Part shown: one piece after another, positions 1 to 11,904 of the stretch
How the letters are laid out: each line of letters starts with the position of its first letter
How positions within the stretch are numbered: position 1 is the stretch's first letter
DNA from: Podocnemis expansa
Taxonomy: Eukaryota; Chordata; Testudines; Podocnemididae
Direction: 5' to 3'
Length of the DNA stretch: 64,000 nt
NCBI GenBank assembly: GCA_007922195.1
Contig: ML682008.1
Coordinates: 4,415,077-4,479,076, forward strand
Translations under genes and position numbers: made by a program
Notes under the pieces: generated by a model
The model's input: the letters and a program-made list of their open reading frames with translations, nothing else
The model's database searches: none
Told to the model about the DNA's origin: nothing

Positions 1-818
1 TTCAGTGGTCTTAGCACTAGCTGATAACACCCCTCTAGAAATAGCATTTCTTACTAACAGCTTGTTAACTCGATTTTTCTTACACTCAACACTGGATGAA
101 CTGTGGGTCAATGGTACAGGTGGGCTGTCACTTTGCAAACTTACATTCTGCCACTTTCCTTCTGTAGGTAATTAACACTTCTTCAAGAGAGAGAAGAAGG
201 CTCTATAGTAAGTGAGGATGCAGTACTTCCTCCTTTCTTGTTGTTGTGTGATATCCAGCTGGGTCTCTTGTAACACACAAAGCAGAATCAGAGATGTGGG
301 AGAAAGGGTGGAGAAAGGGAATGCTGATGTGAATGAGAGGGGTAGAATAAATGAAAAAGGAAGGGAAGCAGTAGGGAGGGTGAAAGATGCTAGGGTAGGA
401 AAGAGAATTTATGGCAGGCATAATAGGAAATGATTCAGGAAAAAACTTAAAAACAGATGAAAATACTGTAGAAATTACTACCCTGCCTCAGGCTAGTGAT
501 GAATCTAGTCCCATATCCTGGCTTTGATAGTGACCAATCCCAACACTTCAGAGGAAGATATGAGAAGTACTGAAGTAGACAAGTATGGTGTCACTTGCTC
601 AAGGGAGACAATTTTTTTGATTCTCTGTCAATTAGTAGAGGGTGTGTGCTTGATGCATAAAGATTTGTACCTCTGTATTTTATTTTGCTTTCTTCCATTC
701 GAACAAGTATAAATCTGAATGTTTCATATCCATGCATGTTCTAATCCTTCTTGTAAACCTCAAGATTGTGTTGTGTCAATAAATTACACTTCTGTTTAAG
801 TATGTATCCTTGTGTCAC
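1..818. other. No gene or repeat recognised
   Basis: AT-rich unique-looking sequence. Short open frames exist on both strands, but none shows a known motif or a convincing exon structure. The purine-rich stretch at 285-420 explains the two overlapping small frames there. Confidence 0.5.
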
Positions 819-821
819 CTT

Positions 822-1150
822 GGCTATGTCTACACTACAAGGCTCAAGAAAGTTGACTTAAAGTCAGCTTTGTTAAATTGGCTTTATAAAGTTGACTTAA
901 GCAAAGGGACCCATTTAAAGTCAACTTTAAATGTATCCCCTTGTTTACATCAACTTTATAAAGTCGGCTTAAAAGGCTCTGCTGCACTAAGTCAGTTTTA
1001 TTAAGTTGAATTTAATGGGCACATTGTGTTAAGCCTACTTAAGGTTAGGAGTTAAGTCCACTTAAGCAGATGCTCAGGTCGACTTAATGAACTCCATATG
1101 TGCCCTGGGAGTTGCTTACGTCCACTTAAGCCCATTTTGTAGACATAGCC
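822..1150. mobile_element. Short inverted-repeat DNA transposon (MITE), GGCTATGTCTACA family
   Basis: The left end reads GGCTATGTCTACA and the right end is its inverse, TGTAGACATAGCC. The element is flanked by CTT on both sides (819-821 and 1151-1153), a 3-bp target duplication. The 329-bp body has no coding frame and is filled with variants of the palindromic motif CTTAAGTCGACTTAAG and half-sites such as AAGTTGACTTAAG. A 3-bp duplication with GG-starting termini fits PIF/Harbinger-like elements, but the superfamily is an inference because no transposase is present. Confidence 0.75.
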
Positions 1151-1153
1151 CTT

Positions 1154-1534
1154 CAGATTTGTTTTTCTTTCCTTTTCATGAAACCTCCCTTTATTCATAG
1201 TTCCATTTTGAGAGAATGCAAATTCCTGATCTGCCTTCTCGGTATCACTCCTTTTTTTACTTACTTCTCTTTTCTAAACAGTCCCAGCAGTTTCAAAGGC
1301 TTTCTGTATAGGAAGATATGTTTTTTTGTTTGTTTGTTTGTTTTTTGTTTTTTTTTTTATCATTTGCTTCTTGGAACCATTTTTTTTTTTATTTTTGAAT
1401 GAGGAGAATTGAGCACAATAGTTAAGTGATAAGATATTGTTGATTTATGTAATAGCATTGTATTTGCAAGCATTAAACCATCTTCTTGGCAATTCTACAT
1501 GGTAATTTTTGTTTGAGTCAATCTGCACATAGAT
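1154..1534. other. Unique sequence with T/TTTG-rich low complexity
   Basis: No gene is seen. Positions 1319-1396 are a T-rich tract with TTTG repeats. Its reading frame rich in Phe and Cys is a composition artefact. Confidence 0.5.
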
Positions 1535-1790
1535 ATATTGACTTTAAGGTCAGAAGGGGCCACTATGATGTGACTGAGTTATTGAAGTTATCAAATCATG
1601 ATTTAAAGACTTCAAGGTAGAGAGAATCCATCAGGGAATCTACCAACAAGTGACTCGTGCCTCATTCTGTAGATGAAGGCGAAAACCAATCTGCCCAACC
1701 CCAGATATGGTGATCAGTTAAATCCTGAGCACATAGGCAAGACTCACTAGCCCTATGGATTAACAGGGTTGATTGGTCTATTGTAGTGCT
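1535..1790 (-). mobile_element. CR1-type 3' end relic
   Basis: The segment beginning TTTAAGGTCAGAAGGGGCCA is the inverse of the usual CR1 3' end, in which a dinucleotide-rich 3' UTR finishes with TGGYCCCTTCTGACCTT. The following sequence, with ATCATGATTTAAAGACTTCAAGG, looks like the associated untranslated region. It is diverged and non-coding. The same module recurs at 5965 and at the right edge of the window. Confidence 0.5.
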
Positions 1791-2521
1791 GGGAGCCTTT
1801 TACTGAGTGACTAAAATTAATTTAGAACCCAGCAATATGTTCTCAATAGTACTATCTTGTGCTTGTTGTCTGTGAGTTTCATCTTTGTGTTGTCAATTCA
1901 TTTACCTTTATGTCCCTGTGAGGTTTCTTAAAATCATTTCTAAACAAAATAAAACAAAACAAAAAACCCAAATCCAAACTAAACCCAAGAAACAAGAAAC
2001 AAAATAAACAAAAACCTCCAAACCAAGAAGTTAGCAGTATTTTACTGTGGTATTTAAATATGTCTGAAGCCCTGCCTCACCTATATAAGACCCTAAATAC
2101 AATGAAGGATTTAGGTAGTCAAATACAAGATCACAAAATATTAATTTTTTTGAAAATAGTAGGTGTTTTCTCTTAAACTCATTGGCAGTGGAATGGTAGA
2201 TTTAAAATAAAAAAAAAGAAAATTATAATTCGGAAAGCATACACCAGCAGATTATAACAATTTTAAACATACATTTTGGGCCTGTTCACTAATTCATTTA
2301 GCATTTATGACTTGACATTTATTAACGTAAGTTTGACATTTCTAAATTTAAGCAATATGTTAAACTATCAACTGTGGATGATTGATTATTGAACAAAGTA
2401 ACTTCTATCAGTTAATTGAAGGATGGAGAACTTGTGAGGATACTATAGGGAACAAATTTTATTGGCTGGAAGTTAGCCAAGATGTAGGTGTAATTTTTTG
2501 CCCAGCTTCCCTGATTTTTAT
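1791..2521. other. AT-rich sequence with an A/AAAC-rich tract
   Basis: Positions 1943-2016 are low complexity (AAAC and AAACC steps). No gene or known repeat is recognised elsewhere in this stretch. Confidence 0.5.
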
Positions 2522-2903
2522 GGCTGTGTCTACATCACAAAGCTTAGTACAGACTTCATAGTGTGAACTAAGCAGTTCCAGGTTAGTTCTAACTAATCAT
2601 GGGTTAGTTCTGACTAACTGTGGCTTTATAATTTGAACTAAAAAGTTAGTTCGAACTAGTCAGCATGGCTAGTTTGAAGTAATGGCTTAATTCAAACTAA
2701 AAAAGTTCGAACAAAGCCATTAGTCTGTCCGTACATCACCTTAGTTGGAACTTGAAGTCCAAACTAAGTGCTTAGTCTGGACTAACCACTCAAACTTATT
2801 ATTTCGGACTAAGCTTTGCTTAGTTCGAACTAAGAAATTTCTGAGTTTGAACTAGGCAAAGCCCAGCATAGCAATGGACTAATTGGCTAGTGTAGACCTA
2901 GCC
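2522..2903. mobile_element. MITE of the GGCTATGTCTACA family with TTAGTTCGAACTAA core
   Basis: The ends are GGCTGTGTCTACA and, inverted, GTGTAGACCTAGCC, diverged versions of the termini at 822-1150. No clean 3-bp duplication remains. The interior is made of many copies of TTAGTTCGAACTAA-like palindromes and half-sites. This core differs from that of the 822 element although the ends are shared. Non-coding. Confidence 0.65.
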
Positions 2904-5900
2904 AGAGAGTCTGTACAATGGAAGGTGGTTTTCCCAAGGACTAGTTAAATGAAAACATATTTTACAGCTCCTCATTTAAAGGATTCTTCAGAAAGATCAG
3001 TAGTTGTGCAAAAGTAATAGATTATAGAAGGGAAATGACATACTCTGAGCCAGGTGTGTCACTGGTACTGGGCTTATGCGGCTTGAGCCCTGAGACCCGG
3101 GTCCACCTCCAGGCTGACTGTGGTGATGGTTGCAGCAGTGGGACATGAGCCGCAAGTGCCGGTGCACTGAGTCCTGAGTCTTTTCCTGGGCCAGTGGCAC
3201 TCGTGCACTGAGCCAGGCTTTAGGTAATAGCTTCCAAAGTTTTATTCACTTATTCAGGAAAGTGCAGAAATCATGACTATATTTTAAGGTTAAATTTGGA
3301 TAGTATATTCCACTGGGGCTCTTTTTAAAAGCTTGTTGACTTTGTTATGCTGTGAGTGGCTTTTTTAATGCCTGAATCTCTTCTTGGAACTTTTTCCTAA
3401 CCTTTGATCTGTTTATAATGTTTGACTTTAGAGATACAAGACATATGTACATTTGATATTCAATAGAAAGATTTTTATCACTATATGTTGTTAGTTAAGG
3501 TTTATATAATACATGATATTCCATTTAAGAGTAGTATAATATCTCAAACATTTAAAGATCTGACATTTTTCCATGTGGCGATAAGACCGTGATTCTATTA
3601 GCTATATCCCTGTGTGATGTTCAACCATTCCAGTGCAACTGCTGTTTAATTCTGTTACATTTTGTGTGTGTGAAAACGTGGTTAAGATCATTTAACATGT
3701 GGAAGTGACCTGATTTCAAATGCAGGGAATAAAGTGCAATCAAAGTTCCTGTTCCACAGAGGACCACATGAAATCCGTCATACATGTTTGGAGTTGTAAT
3801 TTCAGAATTTTAATGGCTTATTCTGTTTGCCAATCAAAGATTAAGCTCTACCGACAGTTATCGCACAGCTGTCTAAGATACTGCAGTTAATTTTCTAAAT
3901 TTATTTCTTATGCTGCATGGTAATGACCAGTCTAATGGCTTTTTAATGGCCACTGCAGTATTTTAACAGTGAAAATAAATGCACATTCCCTACCAAATAA
4001 ACGCACCTACCCCCACCCAAGAAAACTATAGTCACATTTTTTTTTTGAACCAAAGCAAAATGGCAGCAGTGCTAGTAAAGGTCAGTGGCAACAAGCAGTT
4101 AGATGCCATTTGAAGAGCTAATAGAAAGCATTTAAAGGATTACTGAGAAGGCTCATATAGCACCCTCAAAATTAGGATGCAACCGTTAATTGCTTTTTGT
4201 TGCCCTACGCCTATGTCTTAGTGTGGTGCTTTGATCTGTGGTAATACTTACTACTTAACTGAAATTTGCAGAATTTACTATGATCCATCAGGTAATGACA
4301 CACAGCAGCTTAATGCCAATCTTAAAATTTTGCTGTCAGCAGTTCTACAGCGCAGGCCAGCAGACCAACAGTGCTACTTAATTATTGTTAGCTGTTCATA
4401 TTACACCAGCGCCTAACACTTCTAAAAGAAGGCTGCACTAGACACTGTGTAAACATTTAATAAATATTCTCTGCCTTGAAGAGTTTATAATTTAAGATTA
4501 CAGTGCAGGAACGTTGCATACCTGTTAGTAATTATTTACGTCCAACAGATTTTAGTTAGATTTCTTGTGCCTGAATGCTTTGTTGAATTTTCATCTAAAT
4601 ACAGACAACAGACAGTAGAAGCTTTAAGAGGCAGAGTTGAAGTGATTTGCGCAACACCACAGCAGTAGGAGAAACAGGCCCCCTAACTTCCAGTCCATGC
4701 TTTCAACAGGAAATGGACAAGTCACCAATAGTTTCTCTAGTAATTCTTCTTTATGAACTAGGAAGACAGGAATGAAGCCAAAAAGCAAAAACCAAAGCAA
4801 AAAATGGAGAAGGCAATAAGAAAATGAAGTGTCATCTGCAATATAATGGAGCACAAGCTGGAAAGGGTTGTGAAGCTGATCCTAAAGCTGATTCTGTTCC
4901 ATCTTGGTGGTGGCCTTTGCAGCTGTGTGATGAGTGGAACTGTTTCTGACCTGGAGTTGGCTACAGCAATTGTTCCCATTGTCATAAAAACTACTTAGAT
5001 CATATAGGCCATCACTAGATTTGCTTTGTGTAAATTTACTTATTGTAGTGACCCCTGCTTCAATAACTTGACAGACTTTACATTGACTGAAAAAACAGCA
5101 GAAGTTGCCTCAGCAAATATCAGTTTGCTCAGTCTGTCGTTAGTGATGTGCAATGATTACATTATGGTTGTGATTACATCAGGAAAACTCAGTGAAATGG
5201 GCAGTTTGATTAAGCAGAATCTAGCAGGGAAAATTGTAACAGAATATTTTTGCTTTTACTTGTGCCTGCTGCAGAATTAGTGGGACTTTGGCACTACATC
5301 AAAGACTATTGTAATTTTCAGTGGTGCCTCAAATTGGTATAATCCATGCCCCCCCCACCCTTTTTTCTCTTACCTCTTTTACCTCAAATGACAGTGATTC
5401 CAATGCTACAAAGAACTGAATGGGTTCTGCTGTGCAGTCTCCCTATAAAGGCAGCCAATCTGCAGTGTCAAAGGCTTTGTGTCTTACAAATGTGTATTAG
5501 GGGAGGAGAAAATGTCCTGGAAGGAAGACTGATTTTGAATCTTCTTCCTTCTCTTCAATGAACACAATGCTAGTGAAGTTACTTTGTCCTGGCTAAGAAT
5601 GAGGCTGATAAAATTCAGAACATTTTAGCATTTTAATCTAGGAAAGAGCATTCCTAGGCAAATTTAAAAATGAAGATACTGTCAGTTTCTTCCATCTGTG
5701 TTCATGTACTTTTATAGTTTGTGCAGTTGGCTGCTGATTTACCCGAGAAGCAGCATGGAAGTACCTACAAGCTGTATAGCATAAATTGAGCTGGCATTTA
5801 TGTCTGGTACTATGAATCTGTCATGGTGGGCGCTTTACTTTCTTTACAGGAGTCGGCGGTATTATTTGGGTCATGTCATGTGTCACTGAAGACAGTTTAC

Positions 5901-5964
5901 CAGTCTAGACTCATTACCCCTATTTTGTATTCACATGAATTTTGTAAAATTCAATGAAGTCTAT
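2904..5964. other. No gene seen; candidate conserved non-coding stretch
   Basis: Apart from a G+C-richer patch near 3045-3216, this is AT-rich and shows no recognisable transposon. Positions about 3580-4450 lack repeats and simple sequence, which makes them a plausible but unproven conserved non-coding candidate. The small frame at 4231-4416 has no identifiable domain. Confidence 0.4.
3045..3216. mobile_element. Possible short hAT-like insertion
   Basis: A G+C-rich block is bounded by a 9-bp direct repeat CTGAGCCAG (3045-3053 and 3208-3216). The sequence inside both ends shows weak inverted similarity (GTGTCACTGG against GTGCCACTGG). This resembles the G+C-rich hAT elements elsewhere in the window, but the boundaries do not resolve to a clean 8-bp duplication. 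Confidence 0.3.
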
Positions 5965-6400
5965 TTAGGTGATTCACGATTTTAAGGCTCGAAGGCTCCA
6001 TTAGAACATTCACATCTGACCTGCTCACAATTTCAGCTGTTTACCCCTTTATTGAGAGCCATTACTTGTGTTTGACAAAAACATATCTTTCAGAAAAGTC
6101 TCCAGTCTTGTTCTTAAGACTTCAAGAGATGGACATGACACCCCTTCCTTTAGTAGTTTATTCCAGTTGTTAAATACCTTTACTGTTAAAAAGTGGACCT
6201 TATTTCTAATTTGAATTTGTTTGTCTTAAACGTCCATCCATTAGTTCTTGTTATGCCTTTCTCAGACTGATTAATAAGCCTGTTAGTCTTGGTGAAGGCT
6301 TCTCTAATCTTTGTAAAGGTACTTATACACCATGATCAGTCAAAATTCAGTCTTCTTCATATACTAAACAGATTTGGCTCCTCAAATCTTACTTTAAGTT
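5965..6400 (-). mobile_element. Old CR1 LINE fragment, 3' part
   Basis: Read on the minus strand, this matches the C-terminal end of a CR1 open reading frame 2 and its 3' UTR. The block 6055-6250 corresponds to the usual FxLLKxRFTVxxWNxLP tail region, and the 5965-6020 end is the diverged CR1 3' terminus. Many substitutions and indels mark it as old and inactive. Confidence 0.6.
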
Positions 6401-8394
6401 AACACTTATTAGGAAAACAAAATCACTTCCAGTAAAGTATTGGGTGTTCTAGAGTGTTATTGACATCCAGTGGATTGATATAGATGAATTTATATAAGGA
6501 CTAGCTAGTTTTATGATCAGTAATTTAGAGTTCTACATTATCTATAAGAGTAATCAAACTCCATGCTTCAGGTCTTGATTTTATTGCAGAAAAGGATTTT
6601 AATCCTAATAAAGCATTGTACCATTATCTAGAAAAATTGTAGAAAGTACTTGGTTTACAATGCATTACATATTGACCCGGTTAGCAACTATTGTTGGGTC
6701 AGTGTTCTGGTCTGGCCTATTCTTATTAGTAGTCATTAATTCTTTTTTTAATGGTAATTTTCCTTCAGGATTTACTCTAAGGCAAGATAAGGAAATCAGA
6801 AAGAAATTCCGTGCGCGTATACTATTGCTCATTCTCACTCTTTCTTTTTAAATTTTTCCTAATAGGACAGTACTTGAAAGTTGATTTTGTTCTGGGAAAA
6901 GTTGAATCACCAGATTCATACATTTAGAGATGGTTCAGAAAAATTGTATCACACAATTTGACTCATCCCTGAAGGGAAAAATTGTTTTCCTTAACTTAGT
7001 ATACAGTGAGTGCAATTACAGGTTCTATCAGCTTAAAAGTTTGTACATATTCAGATGGTATTTACCAGATTCGTAAAAACTTTAAAAGTGATTAGTAACA
7101 TTTTAAGTATAGGATCTGTTTAATAATGCTAATGGAAATACAGCATACAAGTGGGAATCAGTGAAACTTAGGGTAGGCACTAATTTACCAAGGTAACGAT
7201 TGATACATAAATCGGGGTAAGAAGAAGAATGAGATTGAAGAATTACTACTTGCTATGGGTTCGTATGAAAAAGAATTAAGTTTAATTTTGCTTATTTAAG
7301 TCAAAATATAACAACTTACTTAATATAAGTTTATTGCTTAATTCCTCAAGTCTTTACTGTCACATACCGTAATGTAATGCTTCACGTACGGGTCTGACTT
7401 TACAAGTTGCCAAGCCACCTTCAAACCTCTTCATACATTATAAACACAAGGCCAGGCACTGTGCAGTCTGTTGAGCTTTTCTGTGCAAGTATACTGACAA
7501 AAAATTGGGTGGGACGAGGATCTAGATCGTTTTTTAAATCTACAACATCCAAATTCAGGGGTAAGAAAGAAATGACTGTACTAAATGTTTAGTGATTATT
7601 AGGAAGGCTGCTTTGAGGATTTTGAGTTTAACAGAATTGAAAGGAACACTTTCAGATGCTGGTCATAACAATAGCCTTTTATCTACATTTTATGGTAACA
7701 ACTTTCTTTTCTAAGTTCAAAGTTATTCCATGTAGCTTTAGATTGTCCTGAACACCCATTAAACAATAAGTGTAAGTGGTGAAGTTGGCTGAGGTACTGC
7801 AAGAGGAAGCCTTGGACTGCTTTTTGCTTCTTCTCCAGAATAAGCATTTGTTTTTCTTTGTGTTCAGTAACTGCTTTTTGCCAGCTGGATTTTAAATTTG
7901 TGTTACATACAATGAGACCATCTGGTTTTCACTTCATTTGCTAGTGTGCCTTAGGAGGGAATTTCAGCACAAAGATAGGCAGTGTTTTATTGGGCTGCAA
8001 AATATTGCCTATATAAAAGGAAAAAAATAATTGTTTTATATTACTTGATTCTGGGCTTCAGAGTGTCTAGAGTAAGTCTGATCCTGGACTTTGATCCAAG
8101 TAGTTGGGTGCTCTCTTCGGTCGGTTGCTATCAAAGACATTTTTTTCCCCTCATTAAAGTTTCACTTGTTTTTTGATTATAGGTAACCAGATACTTCATT
8201 TTTTATTAATTTTTATTTTTTGCAAATTCCCCTTTGCTCACTAATAGCAATGGCTGTATATGAAACAAAAGAGCTGACTGTCAACTTGAAGTTGTCCTAG
8301 GCATGTGTTTTTAAAAAGTGAAGGCTTGTTTGTTGACAGTATGACAAAATATCTAGTGAACTGTTATTCAGTGTTTTTGTATCTGTGTCAGTTG
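6401..8394. other. No gene or repeat recognised
   Basis: AT-rich sequence with only short, non-homologous frames. No microsatellite of note. Confidence 0.5.
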
Positions 8395-8397
8395 CAG

Positions 8398-8745
8398 CCT
8401 ATTGAAAAGACAAGGTGGGTGAAGTAGTATGTTTTATCAGACCAATTTCTGTTGGATAGAGAGACAAGATTTTGAGCTTATTTAGAGGGAATGCTTCGGG
8501 TCTGGGACAGTTACTGCGAATGTCTGCACTTAATTTGTCATCACTTGGGCTAAGCCCCATGAGCCTGAGCTGGCTGTCATGGACCAACCATGGGTTTTTG
8601 GTTATATGATCAGCATAGCTGAGTAACTTTCCCATACCTGAAGAAAATGTCCGTATAAGTTTGAAAGCTTGTCTGTCACATGAGTGGAAGTTGGTACAAT
8701 AAAAGATTTAAGTTCAAGCACTTTGTCTCTTTAATGAACTGACAG
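8398..8745. mobile_element. Fold-back Penelope-type tail
   Basis: Two diverged arms of the same tail face each other. The left arm near 8401-8465 contains AGACAAGGTGGGTGAAGTA and CAGACCAATTTCTGTTGG. The right arm near 8685-8740 contains the inverse (GGAAGTTGGTACAATAAAAG, then CACTTTGTCTCT). This tail type, with GAAGTTGGTCCAATAAAAGA, accompanies Penelope-like elements in reptile genomes; that attribution is from general knowledge. It recurs, also folded back, at 11905-12095. Confidence 0.5.
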
Positions 8746-9251
8746 GCAGTTAGATTGTGGTAAAATCTTTGAGTGTTTGTCCAGTGTAACATATCTTGTG
8801 TGACATGCATATGCTCCAGCAGCGGCTAAGTAGGTTATGCTTTAACAAAGAGAGCATGCTCGAGAATTCCATCTAAGGATTAGCTTTTATACAATTTACA
8901 GATATATTTGAACTGAAAGATCTTCTGCTCAGCCATTTTATCTCCCTTCTTACAATGAATGATAGAATGTATTATAAAAAATTGAATTCAGATTATTTGC
9001 AGCTAGCCTCTGCTTTTAGAACCCTGAACCCATGGATGTATTTTAGAATAGTTGGTCAAAATATCCCCATTGGTACAGCAATTTCATACTTGCACATACT
9101 GGTTCAGAGTGGTTCTGTACTTTGTATAGTTATTTATGTCTATGGCAAAGGCATGTAAAATGCTACTAAATCACAATAGTAGCATTTAATAGCCACTTTT
9201 CCTAGTTGCATGTATTGTAATAATTTAATCTGACCTAAATCCATCCTTAAC
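8746..9251. other. No gene recognised; one small hairpin
   Basis: Unique-looking sequence. An 11-bp perfect inverted repeat lies at 9158-9168 and 9177-9187 (arms AAATGCTACTA and TAGTAGCATTT, 8-nt loop). Confidence 0.5.
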
Positions 9252-9312
9252 TGGAATTTGAACCCTGAACTCTCAGATTAAATATCAGTTTTTCTACCGA
9301 CTGAGATATGTA
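9252..9312 (-). pseudogene. tRNA-Lys-like relic
   Basis: The minus strand reads a D-arm region CTCAGTCGGTAGAA, then CTGATATTTAATCTGAGAG where tRNA-Lys has its anticodon arm, then GTTCAGGGTTCAAATTCC as T-arm and B box. The order and spacing match tRNA-Lys. The acceptor stem is eroded, and the anticodon loop differs from the TTT-bearing loop of a functional gene. It may be a tRNA pseudogene or the head of a decayed tRNA-derived SINE; no clear SINE tail follows. Confidence 0.55.
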
Positions 9313-10891
9313 AATAACTGTGAAACATCAGATGTATGGCCAAACAGAATGCAGCCACCATAATTAAGTTGTACCACATCTATTGGACTTGTCATTATTT
9401 AATAGAATTTTTGTGGTATACGTGTTTAAAATATTAGAATCCTGTCAATGTAGTCTTTATGCCTACTCCCTTTGTCCTTTCACTTGTATAATACTTTCAA
9501 GTACTCGTGAAAAATTCTGTATTAACCCCCGTAGATGTGCAAGTTCTTTTATCATCTGTGGAATAGGCAAAGCATGACCAACAAAAGTGCATGGATCCTT
9601 AAAACACTTCAACAACACACATCAACCTTAAACAGTAGTGATAAGAGTCCCATTCACTTTCTATGCTTGTTTACCCCTACCCTCTTTGTTAGTGTTCAGG
9701 CTGCCGGTTAATGATTATTATAACAGCAATTTTTTCGTTTGAATACTTGTTCTTAAAGAACTAGGTTGAAACTGCCAAATGATTTCATATTTGCCACCAA
9801 TAGCTATCAGCTTGCAAAAACTTTCAGTCACAAATTTAGAGGTGAATCTACAGGGCGTTTTTAGTTGATGTAACATCCTGCCTCTTCATCATGCCCATTT
9901 CTGTAATTTCCATTATGCTGTGTTACTCAGAATTAGGGTAACTTGCATCTTTACACATCACCTCTGATTTTGGCTTATTTGAGATTAGCTGGCTCTACAC
10001 TTGGAGAACAGAAGTGTGGGAGAAAACACAACTAATGTGAGAATTTAAGGATGTGCTAATAAATACCGATCACCCTTTAATCTATTTTGCACTGTTTTAT
10101 AGCTTTTTCCATCTCCTTTGCATGCACTGAGAACCAGACCAATTTTCAGTTGCTTTAACTGAATTACCGTACTCACCTACCAAGGTGTGACTTATAAATC
10201 ACCTCTGCATTTGTGCATTGGACAGTATCGTACTATACCAATCACTGTAGTAAATGCAGATTCCTCATGAAAGCTAGTGTGCTGTTTAGGAGACAGTTTG
10301 AAACGGGATTGGGCATTAGCTAAATAAGCTAATATGACTGAGTGGTACTTAAATCCTAGTTTACCGACCATCACCAAAGGTCACTTTTCAAAGAGACATT
10401 GAACAAGACATTTAGGAAAATATATGGCTCAGTCATTGACTCTTTCAATGCCATAGGCAGCAGGAAGTGTCTGGAAAGCTGCCCTAAAGATTCTCCATTT
10501 TAGAAGAATCTGTGGGTGCAATGAAACCAGTGTGTCCAGGTGTTTGGTACCCACTTTGTTCCTTTGTATTGGAGCCAGGGAGAGGTGGGCTGGGCCAAAG
10601 CATAAGGTGCTTAGATACTGTAGCAGTCCTATTTTTTTTTTTTAATTATCATTTGTTTCTTTTCTACAACACAATGTACCTATTTCCAGAGCATGTATGA
10701 AGCTAAAAATGTTTGCTCTGGATTAATATTTGTTCCTGAAATTTTGCTGCAGAATTTGAACAAGCACAAAGTATTGGTAAATCCTGTGCAATTATATCTA
10801 CTGATTCTATAATTAAAATTAATTAATAAACAATATTATCATGGGATTATCGTTGATTAAATAGTATCTAGCCAATGGTTTTGATGGTATC
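9313..10891. other. No gene or repeat recognised
   Basis: AT-rich unique-looking DNA. No frame with recognisable homology. Confidence 0.5.
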
Positions 10892-10899
10892 GTATAGAA

Positions 10900-11088
10900 C
10901 AGGGGTGGTCAAACTTATGGAACTCAAGAGCCATACAAGTTGATTATTAAACCTTCAAGAGCCGCACTGAGGCATATAGCCATATACTTCTACCTGCTAA
11001 ACTGATTTGCTGATGTTCTTCTGCGAGCCGCATTTTTTTTCATTCAAGAGCCACATGTGGCTCCCAAGCCACAGTTTGGCCACACCTG
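10900..11088 (+). mobile_element. Short hAT element, 189 bp
   Basis: It starts CAGGGGTGGTCAAACTT and ends AGTTTGGCCACACCTG, imperfect terminal inverted repeats. Flanking octamers GTATAGAA (10892-10899) and CTATAGAA (11089-11096) match at 7 of 8 positions, the hAT target-duplication length. It is non-coding, so it would need a transposase in trans. The same family recurs inverted at 22151-22337, and its ends bound the much larger element at 29069-29842. Confidence 0.8.
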
Positions 11089-11249
11089 CTATAGAATTAC
11101 ATAAAGCTGTATCTGAATGTCTTTCACAAAATTTATGGCAGAGGTCTTGATTTTCCACTCTCAGGAACAATGTAAATTAGGTGTATCAAAGGAGTTAAGC
11201 TGGTGATAAAATTGTTGCATGTAAGAGGAAGACATGTCTAGCAGTTAGA

Positions 11250-11480
11250 GCATTAGCCATGAACTTTCATGGAAGAAAGTCCCACTTTGTCTGACACTTT
11301 GAAAATGGGGGAACTTATCTTGGTTACGACTTGGAAATTTTCCCCCACCTTCAAAGTGTCTCACGAAGTGAGATTTTCTCCCACGAATGAAAAATAAATT
11401 TGTTAGTCTTTAAGTGCCACAGGACTCCTTGCTTCTTTTGCTGGACTAGACTAACATGGCAGCCCCCTTTGGAACTTAGC
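11250..11480. mobile_element. Fold-back Penelope tail
   Basis: Left arm near 11261-11320 (AACTTTCATGGAAGAAAGTCCCACTTTGTC and following) is inverted at 11350-11410 (CTTCAAAGTGTCTCACGAAG, TTTTCTCCCACGAA). The right arm continues into ATAAATTTGTTAGTCTTTAAG and GTGCCACAGGACTCC, the tail seen at the 3' end of the GIY-YIG-bearing element at 17415-18240. Non-coding. Confidence 0.6.
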
Positions 11481-11509
11481 ATTAGCTAGCAACTGCAGAG
11501 ACCATAGTT

Positions 11510-11665
11510 TACATGTCTTCCCCACCACCTTCTTCCTGTGTGACCCTGGACAAGTCACATAGTCTCCCCGTGCAAATGGAGACACACAGTGCTTCTCTCT
11601 TTATTTAACAAAACCTGCTGTGAGGCACTCAGATGTTAGGATGATAATCACCATATAAATACCTT
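11510..11665 (+). mobile_element. MIR-like SINE fragment
   Basis: The core CCTGTGTGACCCTGGACAAG matches the highly conserved middle of MIR-type CORE-SINEs. The downstream part (CTGTGAGGCACTCAGATG through ACCATATAAATACC) matches the MIR 3' half. The tRNA-derived 5' end is missing. Non-coding. Confidence 0.75.
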
Positions 11666-11904
11666 AAGATATATGGGAGAATCCAGTAAATGGCCTTCTA
11701 GCTACATAGGCCAATATTTTTCTAGGGATGTTTTCTGTGCTTGTCATGAAAGCCATTTCCATTTCACTAAAGCTGAAGAGATTTTGCAAGATATATTTTG
11801 TCCTTTTCCATTATCCAAAGAAAGGTTTTGGGATGGCATAATCTTCCCTGAATCCAGTATCTGAGTTGTTACAGGCAATGTTACAGTAGCTATGCTGATC
11901 CCAA

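Noticed and set aside
4231..4416. 61-aa frame (YYLTEICRIYYDPSG start) as a conserved exon
   Set aside because: No family recognised and no convincing splice signals. Kept only as part of a possible conserved non-coding stretch.
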